Below are positions 7,259 through 14,267 of a DNA stretch of 19,367 nt, one piece after another (the first letter of the stretch is position 1; the number at the start of each line of letters is the position of its first letter). The DNA comes from an uncultured Anaerotruncus sp. (GTDB lineage: Bacteria > Bacillota > Clostridia > Oscillospirales > Ruminococcaceae), in the NCBI RefSeq assembly GCF_902490045.1, contig NZ_CABUCJ010000042.1, positions 1-19,367 on the forward strand, in the 5' to 3' direction. Both the position numbers and the translations under genes were made by a program. A model generated the notes under the pieces. That model saw nothing but the letters and a program-made list of their open reading frames with translations, did no database searches and had not been told where the DNA came from.

Positions 7259-8466
7259 GTCGTCCTCCTATTCGTCCCGGTCACTTCCGACAGGATTTCC
7301 CCGTCGGCGACCCGCGTCGTCAGCAGGTCCCCCCGCTTCACCTGTCCCGCCGAGAGGACGGTGCGCCCGTCCGCGCTCGTCAGGCTGTAGCCGCGGGAAA
7401 GGATTTTCATCGGGCTGCGCTCCTCCACGAGCGCGCCGAGGTATTGCAGGCGGCTTCGCGCGCCGTCCAGCTTCTGCCGGACGTCCGCGCGGATTTCCCG
7501 TTCCAGCGCGTCCAGCCGCAGTTCGCAGGCGCGCAGAACCCCCTCGGGGGTCGTAAGCCCCGCGCGAAGCTGATGCAGCCGAAGCTCCATCCCCTCGATG
7601 CGCCGGACAACCGCCCCGTGGCAGCGCGCGCCGAGGTCCGCGAGGTAATATTGCAGGTCGGCCATATTGGGCACGGCGAGCTCCGCCGCGGCGGAGGGGG
7701 TCGGCGCGCGCAGGTCGGCCGCAAAGTCGGCGATCGTGAAGTCGGTCTCATGCCCGACGGCGGAGATCACCGGAACATCGCTCGCCGCGATGGCGCGCGC
7801 GAGGGCCTCGTCGTTGAAGGCCCAGAGGTCCTCGATCGAGCCGCCGCCCCGTCCGACGATGATCAGGTCGCACGCCCCGGCGGCATTGAGGGCGCGGATG
7901 CCGGAGATCAGCGTCTTTGCCGCGCCCGCCCCCTGCACCTGCGCGGGACAGAGCACGACCTTCGCCAGCGGGTAACGGCGGGAGAGGATGTTGAGCATAT
8001 CCTGAAGCGCCGCCGCGCCCTCGCTCGTCACAATGCCGATCCGCTCCGGATAGGGCGGCAGCGGGCGCTTGCGCGCCTCGTCGAAAAGCCCTTCGGCCGA
8101 GAGCTTCGCCTTGAGCTGCTCATAGGCGAGATGGAGCGCGCCGATCCCGTCCGGCTGCATGTCGGTCACATAGAACTGGTAGCTGCCGTCCCGCTCGTAG
8201 AGGGAGACGGAGCCGCTCACGATCACCGACATGCCGTTTTCGGGCGAAAAGGGCACGTGCGCCGCGTAGTTGCGGAACATCACCGCCTTGATGGCGGCGG
8301 AATCGTCCTTGAGGGTGAAATAGAGGTGCCCCGACTTGTAGTGCCGGGTGAAATTGGAGATCTCCCCCCGGACCATCAGCCCCGAAAGGATATGGTCCGA
8401 TTCAAAGAGGGATTTCACATAGCGGTTGAGCTGGGAGACCGAAACAACGGTGGGGTTCTTCAGCAC
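7255..8466 (-). CDS. xseA: Exodeoxyribonuclease VII large subunit
   Basis: XseA is the catalytic subunit of exonuclease VII, acting in mismatch repair and in removing damaged single strands. At 403 residues it is of normal length. The N-terminal OB-fold runs through VSVSQLNRYVKSLFESD, RGEISNFTRHYKSGHLYFTL and VMFRNYAAHVPF. The catalytic domain contains RIGIVTSEGAAALQDMLNIL, then VGRGGGSIEDLWAFNDE, and AVGHETDFTIADFAADLRAPTPSAAAEL, all signature segments. The C-terminus has the typical SRGYSLT and G.LL.TRVADGEI end. Start: GTG at 8466, seven bases inside the preceding gene, with a GGGGAG ribosome site. It lies between the TsaD-like gene and xseB. Confidence 0.97.
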   Translation of the reverse strand: MLKNPTVVSVSQLNRYVKSLFESDHILSGLMVRGEISNFTRHYKSGHLYFTLKDDSAAIKAVMFRNYAAHVPFSPENGMSVIVSGSVSLYERDGSYQFYVTDMQPDGIGALHLAYEQLKAKLSAEGLFDEARKRPLPPYPERIGIVTSEGAAALQDMLNILSRRYPLAKVVLCPAQVQGAGAAKTLISGIRALNAAGACDLIIVGRGGGSIEDLWAFNDEALARAIAASDVPVISAVGHETDFTIADFAADLRAPTPSAAAELAVPNMADLQYYLADLGARCHGAVVRRIEGMELRLHQLRAGLTTPEGVLRACELRLDALEREIRADVRQKLDGARSRLQYLGALVEERSPMKILSRGYSLTSADGRTVLSAGQVKRGDLLTTRVADGEILSEVTGTNRRTT

Positions 8467-9407
8467 GCCGCTCCCCCCTCTCCCGCGCGCGACGCCAAAA
8501 TCGCGGCGCCCGCGGCGTTGTCGGAGGAAAACTGCGGGTCGGCGAAATAGCCGCCGTACCGCGCGGTCACCGCCTCGCGGATGATCAAATTGGACATGAC
8601 GCCCCCCGCGTAGAGGATCGGGAGCTCCCCGAACTGCGCCCGGACCGCCTCGGTCATGCCGCAGAGGGCGGCAAGGATGCTGTCGAGGCAGTATCGCGCG
8701 ATGTCGCGGTCCGCCTCCCCGTCGAGCTTCATCTTCCGGCAGCGGTTCTCGATTCCGGAAAGGGAGCAGTCCGCCCCCTTCATCACCGGGCGCACCCGGT
8801 AGGTCTTTTCCGACTGCATCGCGAGGCGTTCGAGCTCCCGCCCGGCGGGAAACCGCAGACCGAGCATCCCGCCCACGCGGTCGACCGCCTGCCCCGCCTT
8901 GAGATCAAGCGAGCAGGCGAAGAGCCGCACGGTAAAGCCGCACGGCCCGCCCGGTTCGGCGACCAGGCATTCGGTCGTGCCGCCCGAGAGGTGGAACGCC
9001 GCGAATCGCCTCCCGATCAGGTCGAGCCGCCCGGCGGAAAAAAGCGCCGCCGCGATGTGTCCCGACTGGTGGGATACCCGCGTGAGCGGCGCGCTGCAGG
9101 CGGCGCCGATCGACTGGGCGGCCGCCTCCCCGACGAGGAAGCAGGGCATATAGGAGCCCTCGACGTCGCGCGGGCGCACCGAAACCCCGATGCCCGAGAG
9201 CGGCAGGGGGCCCGCCTCAAAGAGGGCTTCGACCAGCCCGCCGAGCTGTTTTACGTGCGCGAAGACCGCGTCGCTCTGCCGCAGGCCGAGCTCCCCCTCC
9301 TTTACCGGGAGAAGCTGTTTTTTCTGGGACACCGCGCCGCTCTCGGGGTTATAGAGGGCGGCGGAGGTGGTGTAGTTGCTCGTGTCGATGCCGAGATACC
9401 AGGCCAT
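8460..9407 (-). CDS. TsaD/Kae1-like ASKHA-fold protein (TsaD paralogue)
   Basis: The 315-residue product belongs to the TsaD/Kae1/YgjD superfamily, once called O-sialoglycoprotein endopeptidase. It keeps the metal ligands HQSGH (His113, His117) and the C-terminal Asp in SSDNAAGAAIL (about 296), plus the nucleotide-binding loop HLSGGTTE near 139. It departs from true TsaD in the first loop, GIDTSNYTTSAAL, where TsaD has a CDET-type sequence. It is also somewhat shorter than TsaD, usually about 335-350. It lies four bases after nusB and overlaps xseA, whereas tsaD proper is usually elsewhere. I therefore infer a paralogue, not the tRNA t6A enzyme; its substrate is unknown. The ATG at 9407 is the start that fits the family. 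Confidence 0.88.
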   Translation of the reverse strand: MAWYLGIDTSNYTTSAALYNPESGAVSQKKQLLPVKEGELGLRQSDAVFAHVKQLGGLVEALFEAGPLPLSGIGVSVRPRDVEGSYMPCFLVGEAAAQSIGAACSAPLTRVSHQSGHIAAALFSAGRLDLIGRRFAAFHLSGGTTECLVAEPGGPCGFTVRLFACSLDLKAGQAVDRVGGMLGLRFPAGRELERLAMQSEKTYRVRPVMKGADCSLSGIENRCRKMKLDGEADRDIARYCLDSILAALCGMTEAVRAQFGELPILYAGGVMSNLIIREAVTARYGGYFADPQFSSDNAAGAAILASRAGEGGAAC

Positions 9408-9411
9408 CGCG

Positions 9412-9927
9412 CTACTCCGCCGCCGTTTCGGCGGCGGCCTCTTTGGCGGCGCGGACCGCCTCGTCCTCCGCCTTCGCTTCCACGGCCGAAGCCGCGGCCT
9501 CCTCCTCGGCCCGGCGCGCCTCGGGCACGTCCTGTCCCTTCGCGCGCACATAGGCGCCGAGCACCCCGTTGACAAAGGAAAAATCGTCGGCGCTGCCATA
9601 TTTTTTGGCCAGCTCGACCGCCTCGTTGATCGAGGCGCCGACCGGCACCGTGTCGACGTTGTCGATCTCCCACAGGCTCAGCCGCAGGATGGTCAGCGCC
9701 ACGCGCGACATGCGGTTGAGCTTCCACTTTTTCGAGTGGGCGGTGATCGTCTCGTCGAGCCAGGGCAGATGATCACAGACGTCGCTCGCAAGGCGGTATG
9801 CATAATCATCCACTTCCAGGTTGCGCCCGATCACGGCCTCCTCGATGATCTCGTCGACCGATTCCTCCTTGAAGGAGCGCTCAAATACCAGCATAAATGC
9901 CTGCTCGCGGGATTCGCTTCGTTTCAT
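9412..9927 (-). CDS. nusB: Transcription antitermination factor NusB with Ala/Glu-rich tail
   Basis: NusB works with NusE (S10) in antitermination complexes on rRNA operons. Residues 1-129 match the all-helical family: KRSESREQAFMLVFE at the start, the middle VDDYAYRLASDVCDHLPWLD, and MSRVALTILRLSLWEI with INEAVELAKKYGSADDFSFVNGVLG at the end, the last being the most conserved part. After that comes an unusual tail of about 42 residues made mostly of Ala and Glu with a few Lys and Arg. NusB is usually 130-145 residues; this one is 171. The ATG at 9927 has AGGAGAGGA upstream. It follows the Asp23 gene after a 78-base gap with a hairpin. Confidence 0.95.
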   Translation of the reverse strand: MKRSESREQAFMLVFERSFKEESVDEIIEEAVIGRNLEVDDYAYRLASDVCDHLPWLDETITAHSKKWKLNRMSRVALTILRLSLWEIDNVDTVPVGASINEAVELAKKYGSADDFSFVNGVLGAYVRAKGQDVPEARRAEEEAAASAVEAKAEDEAVRAAKEAAAETAAE

Positions 9928-9964
9928 ATTGTCCTCTCCTAATTGTACGTCTGCGACAAGAATA

Positions 9965-9987
9965 CCCTCCAAGGGGGCCTCGGAGGG
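9965..9987 (-). other. Stable hairpin between asp23-family gene and nusB
   Basis: On the minus strand a 10-base arm starting CCCTCCGAGG pairs with CCTTGGAGGG across a three-base loop, with one G-U pair. It lies 18 bases after the Asp23 stop and is followed by TATTCTTG, a poor U-run. It could be a weak or partial terminator, or an RNA stability or processing element that lets the first gene be expressed more than the rest. Confidence 0.5.
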
Positions 9988-10005
9988 CAGTGGATCGTTT
10001 CCCGG

Positions 10006-10380
10006 TCAGGCTTCCGTCTGCTCGGCGGGCTCGGCAAAGACGATGCCGGCGATGTTGATGTTGACCCGCGAAACGGCGATTCCGGTCATGTTCTGGACGG
10101 CCTCCTTGACGGCCGACTGGATCTTCTCGGCGGTCTCGGGAATGTTGACGCCCGCCTTGATGTTCACATGGAGCTCGATGACGGCCACGTCGTCCGACAG
10201 GTCGATATCGATCGGCTTGGCGGACTGTTTTTTAAGCAGCCAGCCCTTTAGGTTGGTCGCGAAGGAAGCGAGGGAGTCCACCCCTTCGATCTCGAGCGCC
10301 GCGTAGCGCGCGATGGTGGCGATCACCTCGCGGGAAATCTTGAGATTGCCTGCCGCCTGGTTCTGGTCGTGACTCTGCAT
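10006..10380 (-). CDS. Asp23/Gls24 family envelope-stress protein
   Basis: The 124-residue product is an Asp23/Gls24 (DUF322) protein. This is a Gram-positive family of small proteins, abundant in stationary phase and linked to alkaline and cell-envelope stress; in Staphylococcus Asp23 is membrane-anchored through a partner. Seen here: NLKISREVIATIARYAALEIEGV, then KPIDIDLSDDVAVIELHVNIKAGVNIPETAEKIQ, and VSRVNINIAGIVFA, which follows the family from end to end. No signal peptide or membrane segment is visible. Two ATGs, 10386 and 10380, are possible. AAGGAG lies one base before the first and seven before the second, so I choose 10380. It is the first gene after the promoter at 10455-10482 and so heads the long operon. 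Confidence 0.93.
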   Translation of the reverse strand: MQSHDQNQAAGNLKISREVIATIARYAALEIEGVDSLASFATNLKGWLLKKQSAKPIDIDLSDDVAVIELHVNIKAGVNIPETAEKIQSAVKEAVQNMTGIAVSRVNINIAGIVFAEPAEQTEA

Positions 10381-10454
10381 AATCATTCTCCTTTTTATGG
10401 CGAGAAACGGATGTGTCCGATTGTTTTCCGGGAGCCGATGTAACATACAGGAAT

Positions 10455-10482
10455 ATTATATCATAAAATTCCGAATATACAA
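10455..10482 (-). promoter_or_regulatory. Sigma-A-type promoter of the asp23-nusB-recN operon
   Basis: On the minus strand TTGTAT (10482-10477) and TATAAT (10460-10455) are separated by 16 bases. The -10 is a perfect match and carries an upstream TG (TGATATAAT), the extended -10 element. The region is markedly AT-rich compared with its surroundings and lies between the spoIIIAH terminator and the Asp23 start, leaving a leader of about 70 bases. It is the only convincing promoter before recN. Confidence 0.85.
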
Positions 10483-10520
10483 CCGCATATGCAATCTTTT
10501 CCGCAAAGAAAGGAGAAGGA

Positions 10521-10548
10521 AAAAGCCTGCTTTTCAGCAGGCTTTTTT
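10521..10548 (-). terminator. Intrinsic terminator after spoIIIAH
   Basis: The inverted repeat GCCTGC/GCAGGC (10525-10530 and 10537-10542) is extended by flanking A and T runs to about 10 bp, with a six-base loop. On the minus strand it is followed by TTTTTCC. It starts about 22 bases after the spoIIIAH stop. The flanking A/T runs on both sides make it bidirectional, though no gene converges from the left. Confidence 0.9.
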
Positions 10549-10569
10549 GGTGAAGATTCCGACTGCGGG

Positions 10570-11115
10570 CTAGCTGATCTCGACGATCGAGATATTCTCG
10601 ACCGGGATGCTGGTCTCCTTGAGGATGATGTCCTTCATCTGGGCCACCTGGTCGGCCTCGAGCCCCTCCGTCTTGACCACCACGTCGACGTTGTCGGTGT
10701 CGTAGTAGACCATGCAGTCCGCGAAGCCCTTGGCCTTGATGAGGTTTTCAATTTTGCCCTCCGTCTCGATCGACTTTGCGATCTCGGTGGCTTTGAGCGC
10801 CATCTCCGCCTTGATGTCCGGGTCGACGTCCGCGCTGGCCATCATGTTCTTGAGGGTCTCGACCGACTCGTCGCGGGAACGCTGGCGGGTGACCTTCGCC
10901 TCGGCAAAATAGGCCTCTCCGTCGATGTCGTCCACCGTCGGGTCGTTCGCGTCGACCAGCTGGGCGTCGCCATAGTTCTTTTCATTGGCGAGCGCGCCGG
11001 TTGCGGTCAGGTCGCCGTCCGTCCTGGCGAACTGATAGTTGACGTAGACGGCCAGCCCGAGCCCTACCACCAGGGATGCCAGGATGATCTGTTTTTTGCC
11101 GATAATCATATTCAT
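10570..11115 (-). CDS. spoIIIAH: Stage III sporulation protein AH
   Basis: SpoIIIAH is made in the mother cell, spans the outer forespore membrane once and binds forespore SpoIIQ, forming part of the channel that keeps the engulfed forespore active. The product is 181 residues from ATG 11115, which has AGGAGG about nine bases upstream. A single membrane helix (about residues 8-27, IILASLVVGLGLAVYVNYQF) follows a short Lys-containing N-terminus. The C-terminal two thirds hold the secretin-like ring-building domain: RSRDESVETLKNMM, then MALKATEIAKSIETEGKIENLIKAKGF and DCMVYYDTDNVDVVVKTE. The linker (about 30-75) is acidic. It is the last gene of the locus, followed by a terminator. Confidence 0.95.
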   Translation of the reverse strand: MNMIIGKKQIILASLVVGLGLAVYVNYQFARTDGDLTATGALANEKNYGDAQLVDANDPTVDDIDGEAYFAEAKVTRQRSRDESVETLKNMMASADVDPDIKAEMALKATEIAKSIETEGKIENLIKAKGFADCMVYYDTDNVDVVVKTEGLEADQVAQMKDIILKETSIPVENISIVEIS

Positions 11116-11147
11116 ACGGGGGTTCCTCCTCTTTTGATAAACTAAAC

Positions 11148-11179
11148 TTATGGCCATAAACTGCGGGCTGCCGCCGCAG
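11148..11179. repeat. Palindrome and small stem-loop in the spoIIIAG-AH gap
   Basis: The 76-base gap contains a perfect 12-base palindrome TTATGGCCATAA (11148-11159). Beside it is a 6-bp stem CTGCGG/CCGCAG (11161-11166 with 11174-11179) with a seven-base loop. No U-run follows either. The palindrome could be an operator or a chance structure. Confidence 0.4.
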
Positions 11180-11191
11180 GGTATGCACGAA

Positions 11192-11779
11192 TCATTTGCC
11201 GAGCTTGGTGACGCACACCTTGTTGTAGGGAATCCCGAGCGCGGTGGTGACCGCCTGCGTCACCCGTTCCTGCACCACCATGCTCCCCGCGCCCTCGCAC
11301 ACGATGACGACCCCCTGGATGGCGGGCTGCCGTTCGGTTTTGACGAGCGCTTCCTTTTTGCCGTTCCCGGCGTCGACGACGATGTATTTCTGCTCGGTGT
11401 TCTCCTGCTGGGTCTCCCGGGCCACCTCGTCGCCGTTATAGCTGTTGGTGCGGTTGACGTTCTGCGTCTCCTCCACCGCGTAGACATATTCGACGCCGCT
11501 TTCGGCCGTGACCATCACCTGGCACCGGCCCACCCCTTCGATGCTTCCCACGATCCCGGTGAGCCGCTCCTCCAGCTGCGCCACATACTCCTGCGAGGTA
11601 AGCTGCCCCGCCCCGACGCTGGGATTCGGCTTGTTGGAGCCTCCGGTCTGGATCACCGTCGAAAGGAAGATCAGCGCCATTCCGGCTATCCCGACGAATA
11701 GTAGGGTGCGGCTGTGCTTTCCCTTGAAGACCGCGTCCAGTTTTTCCCGCAGTCCCGCGCCAAATCTGGTCCCATTCAT
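11192..11779 (-). CDS. spoIIIAG: Stage III sporulation protein AG
   Basis: SpoIIIAG forms the large oligomeric ring of the SpoIIIA-SpoIIQ channel in the space between the two forespore membranes. The product has 195 residues. A cytoplasmic N-terminus with several basic residues is followed by one membrane helix (about 26-43, LLFVGIAGMALIFLSTVI), then the ring-building domain. YVAQLEERLTGIVGSIEGVG and CQVMVTAESGVEYVYA are visible, then a Gln/Asn/Glu-rich insertion, and IQGVVIVCEGAGSMVVQERVTQAVTTALGI, a typical end. The ATG overlaps the spoIIIAF stop by four bases, so translation is coupled. Identity is firm. Confidence 0.95.
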   Translation of the reverse strand: MNGTRFGAGLREKLDAVFKGKHSRTLLFVGIAGMALIFLSTVIQTGGSNKPNPSVGAGQLTSQEYVAQLEERLTGIVGSIEGVGRCQVMVTAESGVEYVYAVEETQNVNRTNSYNGDEVARETQQENTEQKYIVVDAGNGKKEALVKTERQPAIQGVVIVCEGAGSMVVQERVTQAVTTALGIPYNKVCVTKLGK

Positions 11780-12273
11780 GAGGTCACTCCTTTGTCGTCA
11801 TATCCGATCAGTACCCTGACGCCGAGGCGTTCGGTCAATGCGGCGCGGATTTCGTCGTGCCGGGGCAGATAGCTGCGGTCGAGCTCCACCTCGCACTCAC
11901 TAATAGATATGCCGCCCTGCCCGTCGTCATGTACATTTATGTAAATTTTGTTGTAGCTTACGCCCATGTCCCGCAGGGTCCGCATCGCTTCCAGCCGCAC
12001 GCTTTCGGTCGCGCGTTCCTGCGCGCCCTCCTCCACCGCGCTCTCGAGCCGTTCGGCCTTTTCCTCGATCTTCCGCTGGATCAATTCCGGCGGCGCAAGC
12101 TCGACCGAGGCGGACGGCAGCACGACCGGCGAGAGCAGGCACCCGAGGAAAAAGACGCCGCAGGTGATGTTGAAAACCCGCTGCATGCCGGACTTCGGCA
12201 GGATGAGCTGCGCGAGCGCGCAGGCGATCGCCGCGGCGCAGATGCCGAACGCCCACTGCCTGACACTATCCAA
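11776..12273 (-). CDS. spoIIIAF: Stage III sporulation protein AF
   Basis: SpoIIIAF is a membrane component of the SpoIIIA complex with a soluble C-terminal domain that has a ring-building-like fold in Bacillus. The 165-residue product has two N-terminal hydrophobic helices (about 6-25 and 34-55), then a charged helical linker rich in Glu and Arg. The compact C-terminal domain includes NKIYINVHDDGQGGISISEC and ALTERLGVRVLIGYDDK. It begins with TTG at 12273, with GGAGG about nine bases upstream; no ATG fits as well. It lies 48 bases after spoIIIAE and overlaps spoIIIAG. Confidence 0.92.
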   Translation of the reverse strand: MDSVRQWAFGICAAAIACALAQLILPKSGMQRVFNITCGVFFLGCLLSPVVLPSASVELAPPELIQRKIEEKAERLESAVEEGAQERATESVRLEAMRTLRDMGVSYNKIYINVHDDGQGGISISECEVELDRSYLPRHDEIRAALTERLGVRVLIGYDDKGVTS

Positions 12274-12321
12274 TATACGTTCCCTCCCCGCGAAAATATG
12301 ACACGTCCCCCAAACCCCGTC

Positions 12322-13524
12322 CTAGACCCCGGTGGACACCATCATGACCAGCGAGGTCGAAATGACGATGAGCAGCGCGAAGCAAAGGATGACCGCGATG
12401 AGGATGCCCAGCGTCGCGGAGGAGCTTTTGAGGATGCTCGCCACCGGCTTTACGCCGAGCATTTCGCTCACCGCCCCCGCGAGGTTCACGGTGAAATACC
12501 ACAGCACCGTCTGCAAAAAGACGGGCAGGAAGGTCATCAGCGCGATCAAAATGCCGAACACGCCGACCGTCGCCTTGAGCAGCCGCAGGTACCCCTGCGT
12601 GGCCACGAACGCGTCGGAGAGCGCGCCGCCCACCACCGGTACAAAGCTGCCGATCAAAAATTTTGCCGCCTTGGAGGCGACCGTGTCGCTGCCCGACGCG
12701 ACCATCGTCTGGAGGGAGAGCAGCCCCACGAAGAGGGTGAGCAGCAACCCCAGCGCCCACGACACCGCCGATTTGATCGCGCCCGCGACCGCCGACACGT
12801 CGACGCCGGGCGCGAGGTTCCCGACCACGCAGAAGGCGAGGTAGACCCCCATCAGCGGCACGAAGACGCCCGCCACCACCTGCGAGACGACCTGGCAGGC
12901 CATGAAGAGGAAGGCGGTGTAGGTGGTGGCGGTCACCGCCTGACCGCCGACCGTCACGATCGATGAAAAGATCGGGATGAACGCGAGGATGAAGTTGGAG
13001 TAGTCGCGGATGGCCGCGGCGGTTGTCGTGATGCAGTCGATGATCGGCGAGACGATCGACGCCGCCACGCACACCACCGCCACCGCCGCGAAGACGGTCG
13101 AAAGCGTCCCCTCCCAGAGGGCGGTTTTGAGCCCGTCGAGCATGGCGCAGAGCAGCACCGTGCCGAGCACCGCGCCAAAGACGGTCAGCGGCAGGCGGAT
13201 GCGTTCCTTCACGAGCCCCCACACCTCCCGGAAGAATGCCTCTGGCGAAAGGGTGAGCAGTTCCCGGTAGTCGATGCCGCGCAGCCCGGTGCGTTCCATC
13301 AAATCCCGCGCGTCGTCCGGCAGTTCACCGAGCAGCTCGTCCGCGCCCACCGCGTCGAGCTCCCTGCTCAGATCGTAGTCCCCCTCCCCCGCGTCCGCGT
13401 AGCCCCATACCTCCGCCGTATCGCCGGGCCGGTCCCAGGTGACCAGCTCCACCGCGAATGCGGTCGTCCCGCAGAGGCCGGCCAAAAACAGCGCCGCGAA
13501 GAATCCCGCAAGCCGCCGCATCAT
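12322..13524 (-). CDS. spoIIIAE: Stage III sporulation protein AE
   Basis: SpoIIIAE is the largest membrane protein of the SpoIIIA complex, required for late forespore gene activity. The 400-residue product begins with a clear signal peptide (about residues 1-24, ending GTTAFA before VELVTWD). An acidic extracytoplasmic segment to about residue 100 follows, then several hydrophobic helices. Family hallmarks visible are FILAFIPIFSSIVTVGGQ, KSAVSWALGLLLTLFVGLLSLQ, GSDTVASKAAKFLIGSFVPVVGGALSDA and a hydrophobic C-terminal helix. Its ATG overlaps the spoIIIAD stop by four bases. Length and order match the standard locus. Confidence 0.95.
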   Translation of the reverse strand: MMRRLAGFFAALFLAGLCGTTAFAVELVTWDRPGDTAEVWGYADAGEGDYDLSRELDAVGADELLGELPDDARDLMERTGLRGIDYRELLTLSPEAFFREVWGLVKERIRLPLTVFGAVLGTVLLCAMLDGLKTALWEGTLSTVFAAVAVVCVAASIVSPIIDCITTTAAAIRDYSNFILAFIPIFSSIVTVGGQAVTATTYTAFLFMACQVVSQVVAGVFVPLMGVYLAFCVVGNLAPGVDVSAVAGAIKSAVSWALGLLLTLFVGLLSLQTMVASGSDTVASKAAKFLIGSFVPVVGGALSDAFVATQGYLRLLKATVGVFGILIALMTFLPVFLQTVLWYFTVNLAGAVSEMLGVKPVASILKSSSATLGILIAVILCFALLIVISTSLVMMVSTGV

Positions 13525-13916
13525 CCCGCACCCCCGATCAGGCCGCCCGCGATGCCGAGGATCTTTTCAAAGAGCGGCAGGCTGACGAGCAGCACCGACA
13601 GCTTGCCCGCCGTCTCCACCTTGGAGGCGATCGCCGTCTCCCCGAGGTCGCGGCAGGCGTCGCAGGCGATCTGGGTGATGAAGCAGAGCCCCAGCGCCTT
13701 GAAGAGGATCTGCACGTATTCCGCCTTGGCGCCCGTCGCCTCGAAAAGGGATCGTATCCGCCCGAAGAGGGGCAGCGCGGAGGTGATGATCATCCCCAGG
13801 ATCAGCACGCCCGCCGTCAGCGAAAGCAGCAGGGAGTACTCGGGGTTTTTCGGCTTGAGCACCGTGCTGAGCGCGACCGCGACGACCGCCAGTCCGGTAA
13901 TCGTCATCATATTCAT
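13521..13916 (-). CDS. spoIIIAD: Stage III sporulation protein AD
   Basis: SpoIIIAD is a small integral membrane subunit of the SpoIIIA complex, related to SpoIIIAC. The 131-residue product is almost wholly hydrophobic. The first two helices lie near residues 5-20 and 28-50, separated by the conserved LKPKNPEYSLLLSLTAG segment. The C-terminal half has YVQILFKALGLCFITQIACDACRDLGETAIASKVETAGK, cited here by its position (about 70-108), which is characteristic of the family. Start: ATG at 13916, only one base after the spoIIIAC stop and with no good ribosome site, so coupling to AC is likely. An upstream TTG at 13931 is less plausible. Confidence 0.93.
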   Translation of the reverse strand: MNMMTITGLAVVAVALSTVLKPKNPEYSLLLSLTAGVLILGMIITSALPLFGRIRSLFEATGAKAEYVQILFKALGLCFITQIACDACRDLGETAIASKVETAGKLSVLLVSLPLFEKILGIAGGLIGGAG

Positions 13917-13917
13917 G

Positions 13918-14115
13918 TCAGTAGAGCCCAAAGACGCTCTTGACCGTCTCGAAGAGCGTGTTGATCTGCACGATGATCATCATCAGCACGACGATCAGTC
14001 CCGCGAGGGTGGTCATCATCGCCTGCTCCTCCCGGCCCGAACGGATCAGCACCTGGTTGAGGACCGCCACGATAATCCCGATCGCCGCGATTTTAAAGAT
14101 CAAATCCACATCCAT
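13918..14115 (-). CDS. spoIIIAC: Stage III sporulation protein AC
   Basis: SpoIIIAC is a tiny two-helix membrane protein of the SpoIIIA complex. The product is 65 residues, the usual size. It opens MDVDLIFKIAAIGIIVAVLN, has a polar turn IRSGREEQ, and a second helix MMTTLAGLIVVLMMIIVQI. The ATG at 14115 fits the family start. GGAGG and AAAGGA lie upstream at a long distance, and an out-of-frame ATG at 14126 opens an eight-codon mini-ORF overlapping the start. The gene is preceded by a 159-base gap with a terminator-like hairpin, unlike the close spacing elsewhere in the locus. Confidence 0.93.
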   Translation of the reverse strand: MDVDLIFKIAAIGIIVAVLNQVLIRSGREEQAMMTTLAGLIVVLMMIIVQINTLFETVKSVFGLY

Positions 14116-14155
14116 AATCTTTTCATCGTCCTTTCCCTCCAAACTTGTCCTTTGC

Positions 14156-14188
14156 ATTATAGATATGCCTGTCCCCTCCGGTTCAGAA
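14156..14188 (-). promoter_or_regulatory. Candidate sporulation promoter before spoIIIAC
   Basis: On the minus strand TTCTGAA (14188-14182) is followed after 14 bases by CATATCTA (14167-14160), overlapping a TATAAT (14161-14156). The same TTCTRAA-N14-CATA layout occurs upstream of spoIIIAA. The CATA core and 14-base spacing resemble sigma-E promoters (CATACAMT -10), but the -35 match to the Bacillus consensus is poor. Position just after a terminator supports a promoter here. Confidence 0.4.
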
Positions 14189-14234
14189 CTCTTTTTTCGG
14201 ACCGCCGTCCCGCGGGCGCTCCGAAAAGGGAAAG

Positions 14235-14267
14235 AAAAACCGCCGGGGACGGCATCCCGGCGGTTTT
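14235..14267 (-). terminator. Intrinsic terminator-like hairpin between spoIIIAB and spoIIIAC
   Basis: A perfect 12-bp inverted repeat (AAAACCGCCGGG at 14236-14247, its complement at 14256-14267) with an eight-base loop lies eight bases after the spoIIIAB stop. On the minus strand it is followed by TTTTTCTTT. It has all the features of a Rho-independent terminator, inside a locus expected to be one transcript. Confidence 0.82.

Noticed and set aside
5707..8550. Long plus-strand open frames opposite pap2, ispA and xseA
   Set aside because: All are antisense shadows of conserved minus-strand genes with no motif, start signal or terminator of their own.
9408..9599. An Arg/Pro-rich N-terminal extension of the TsaD-like protein
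   Set aside because: It reads through the nusB tail in another frame. The family start is at 9407, four bases after the nusB stop.
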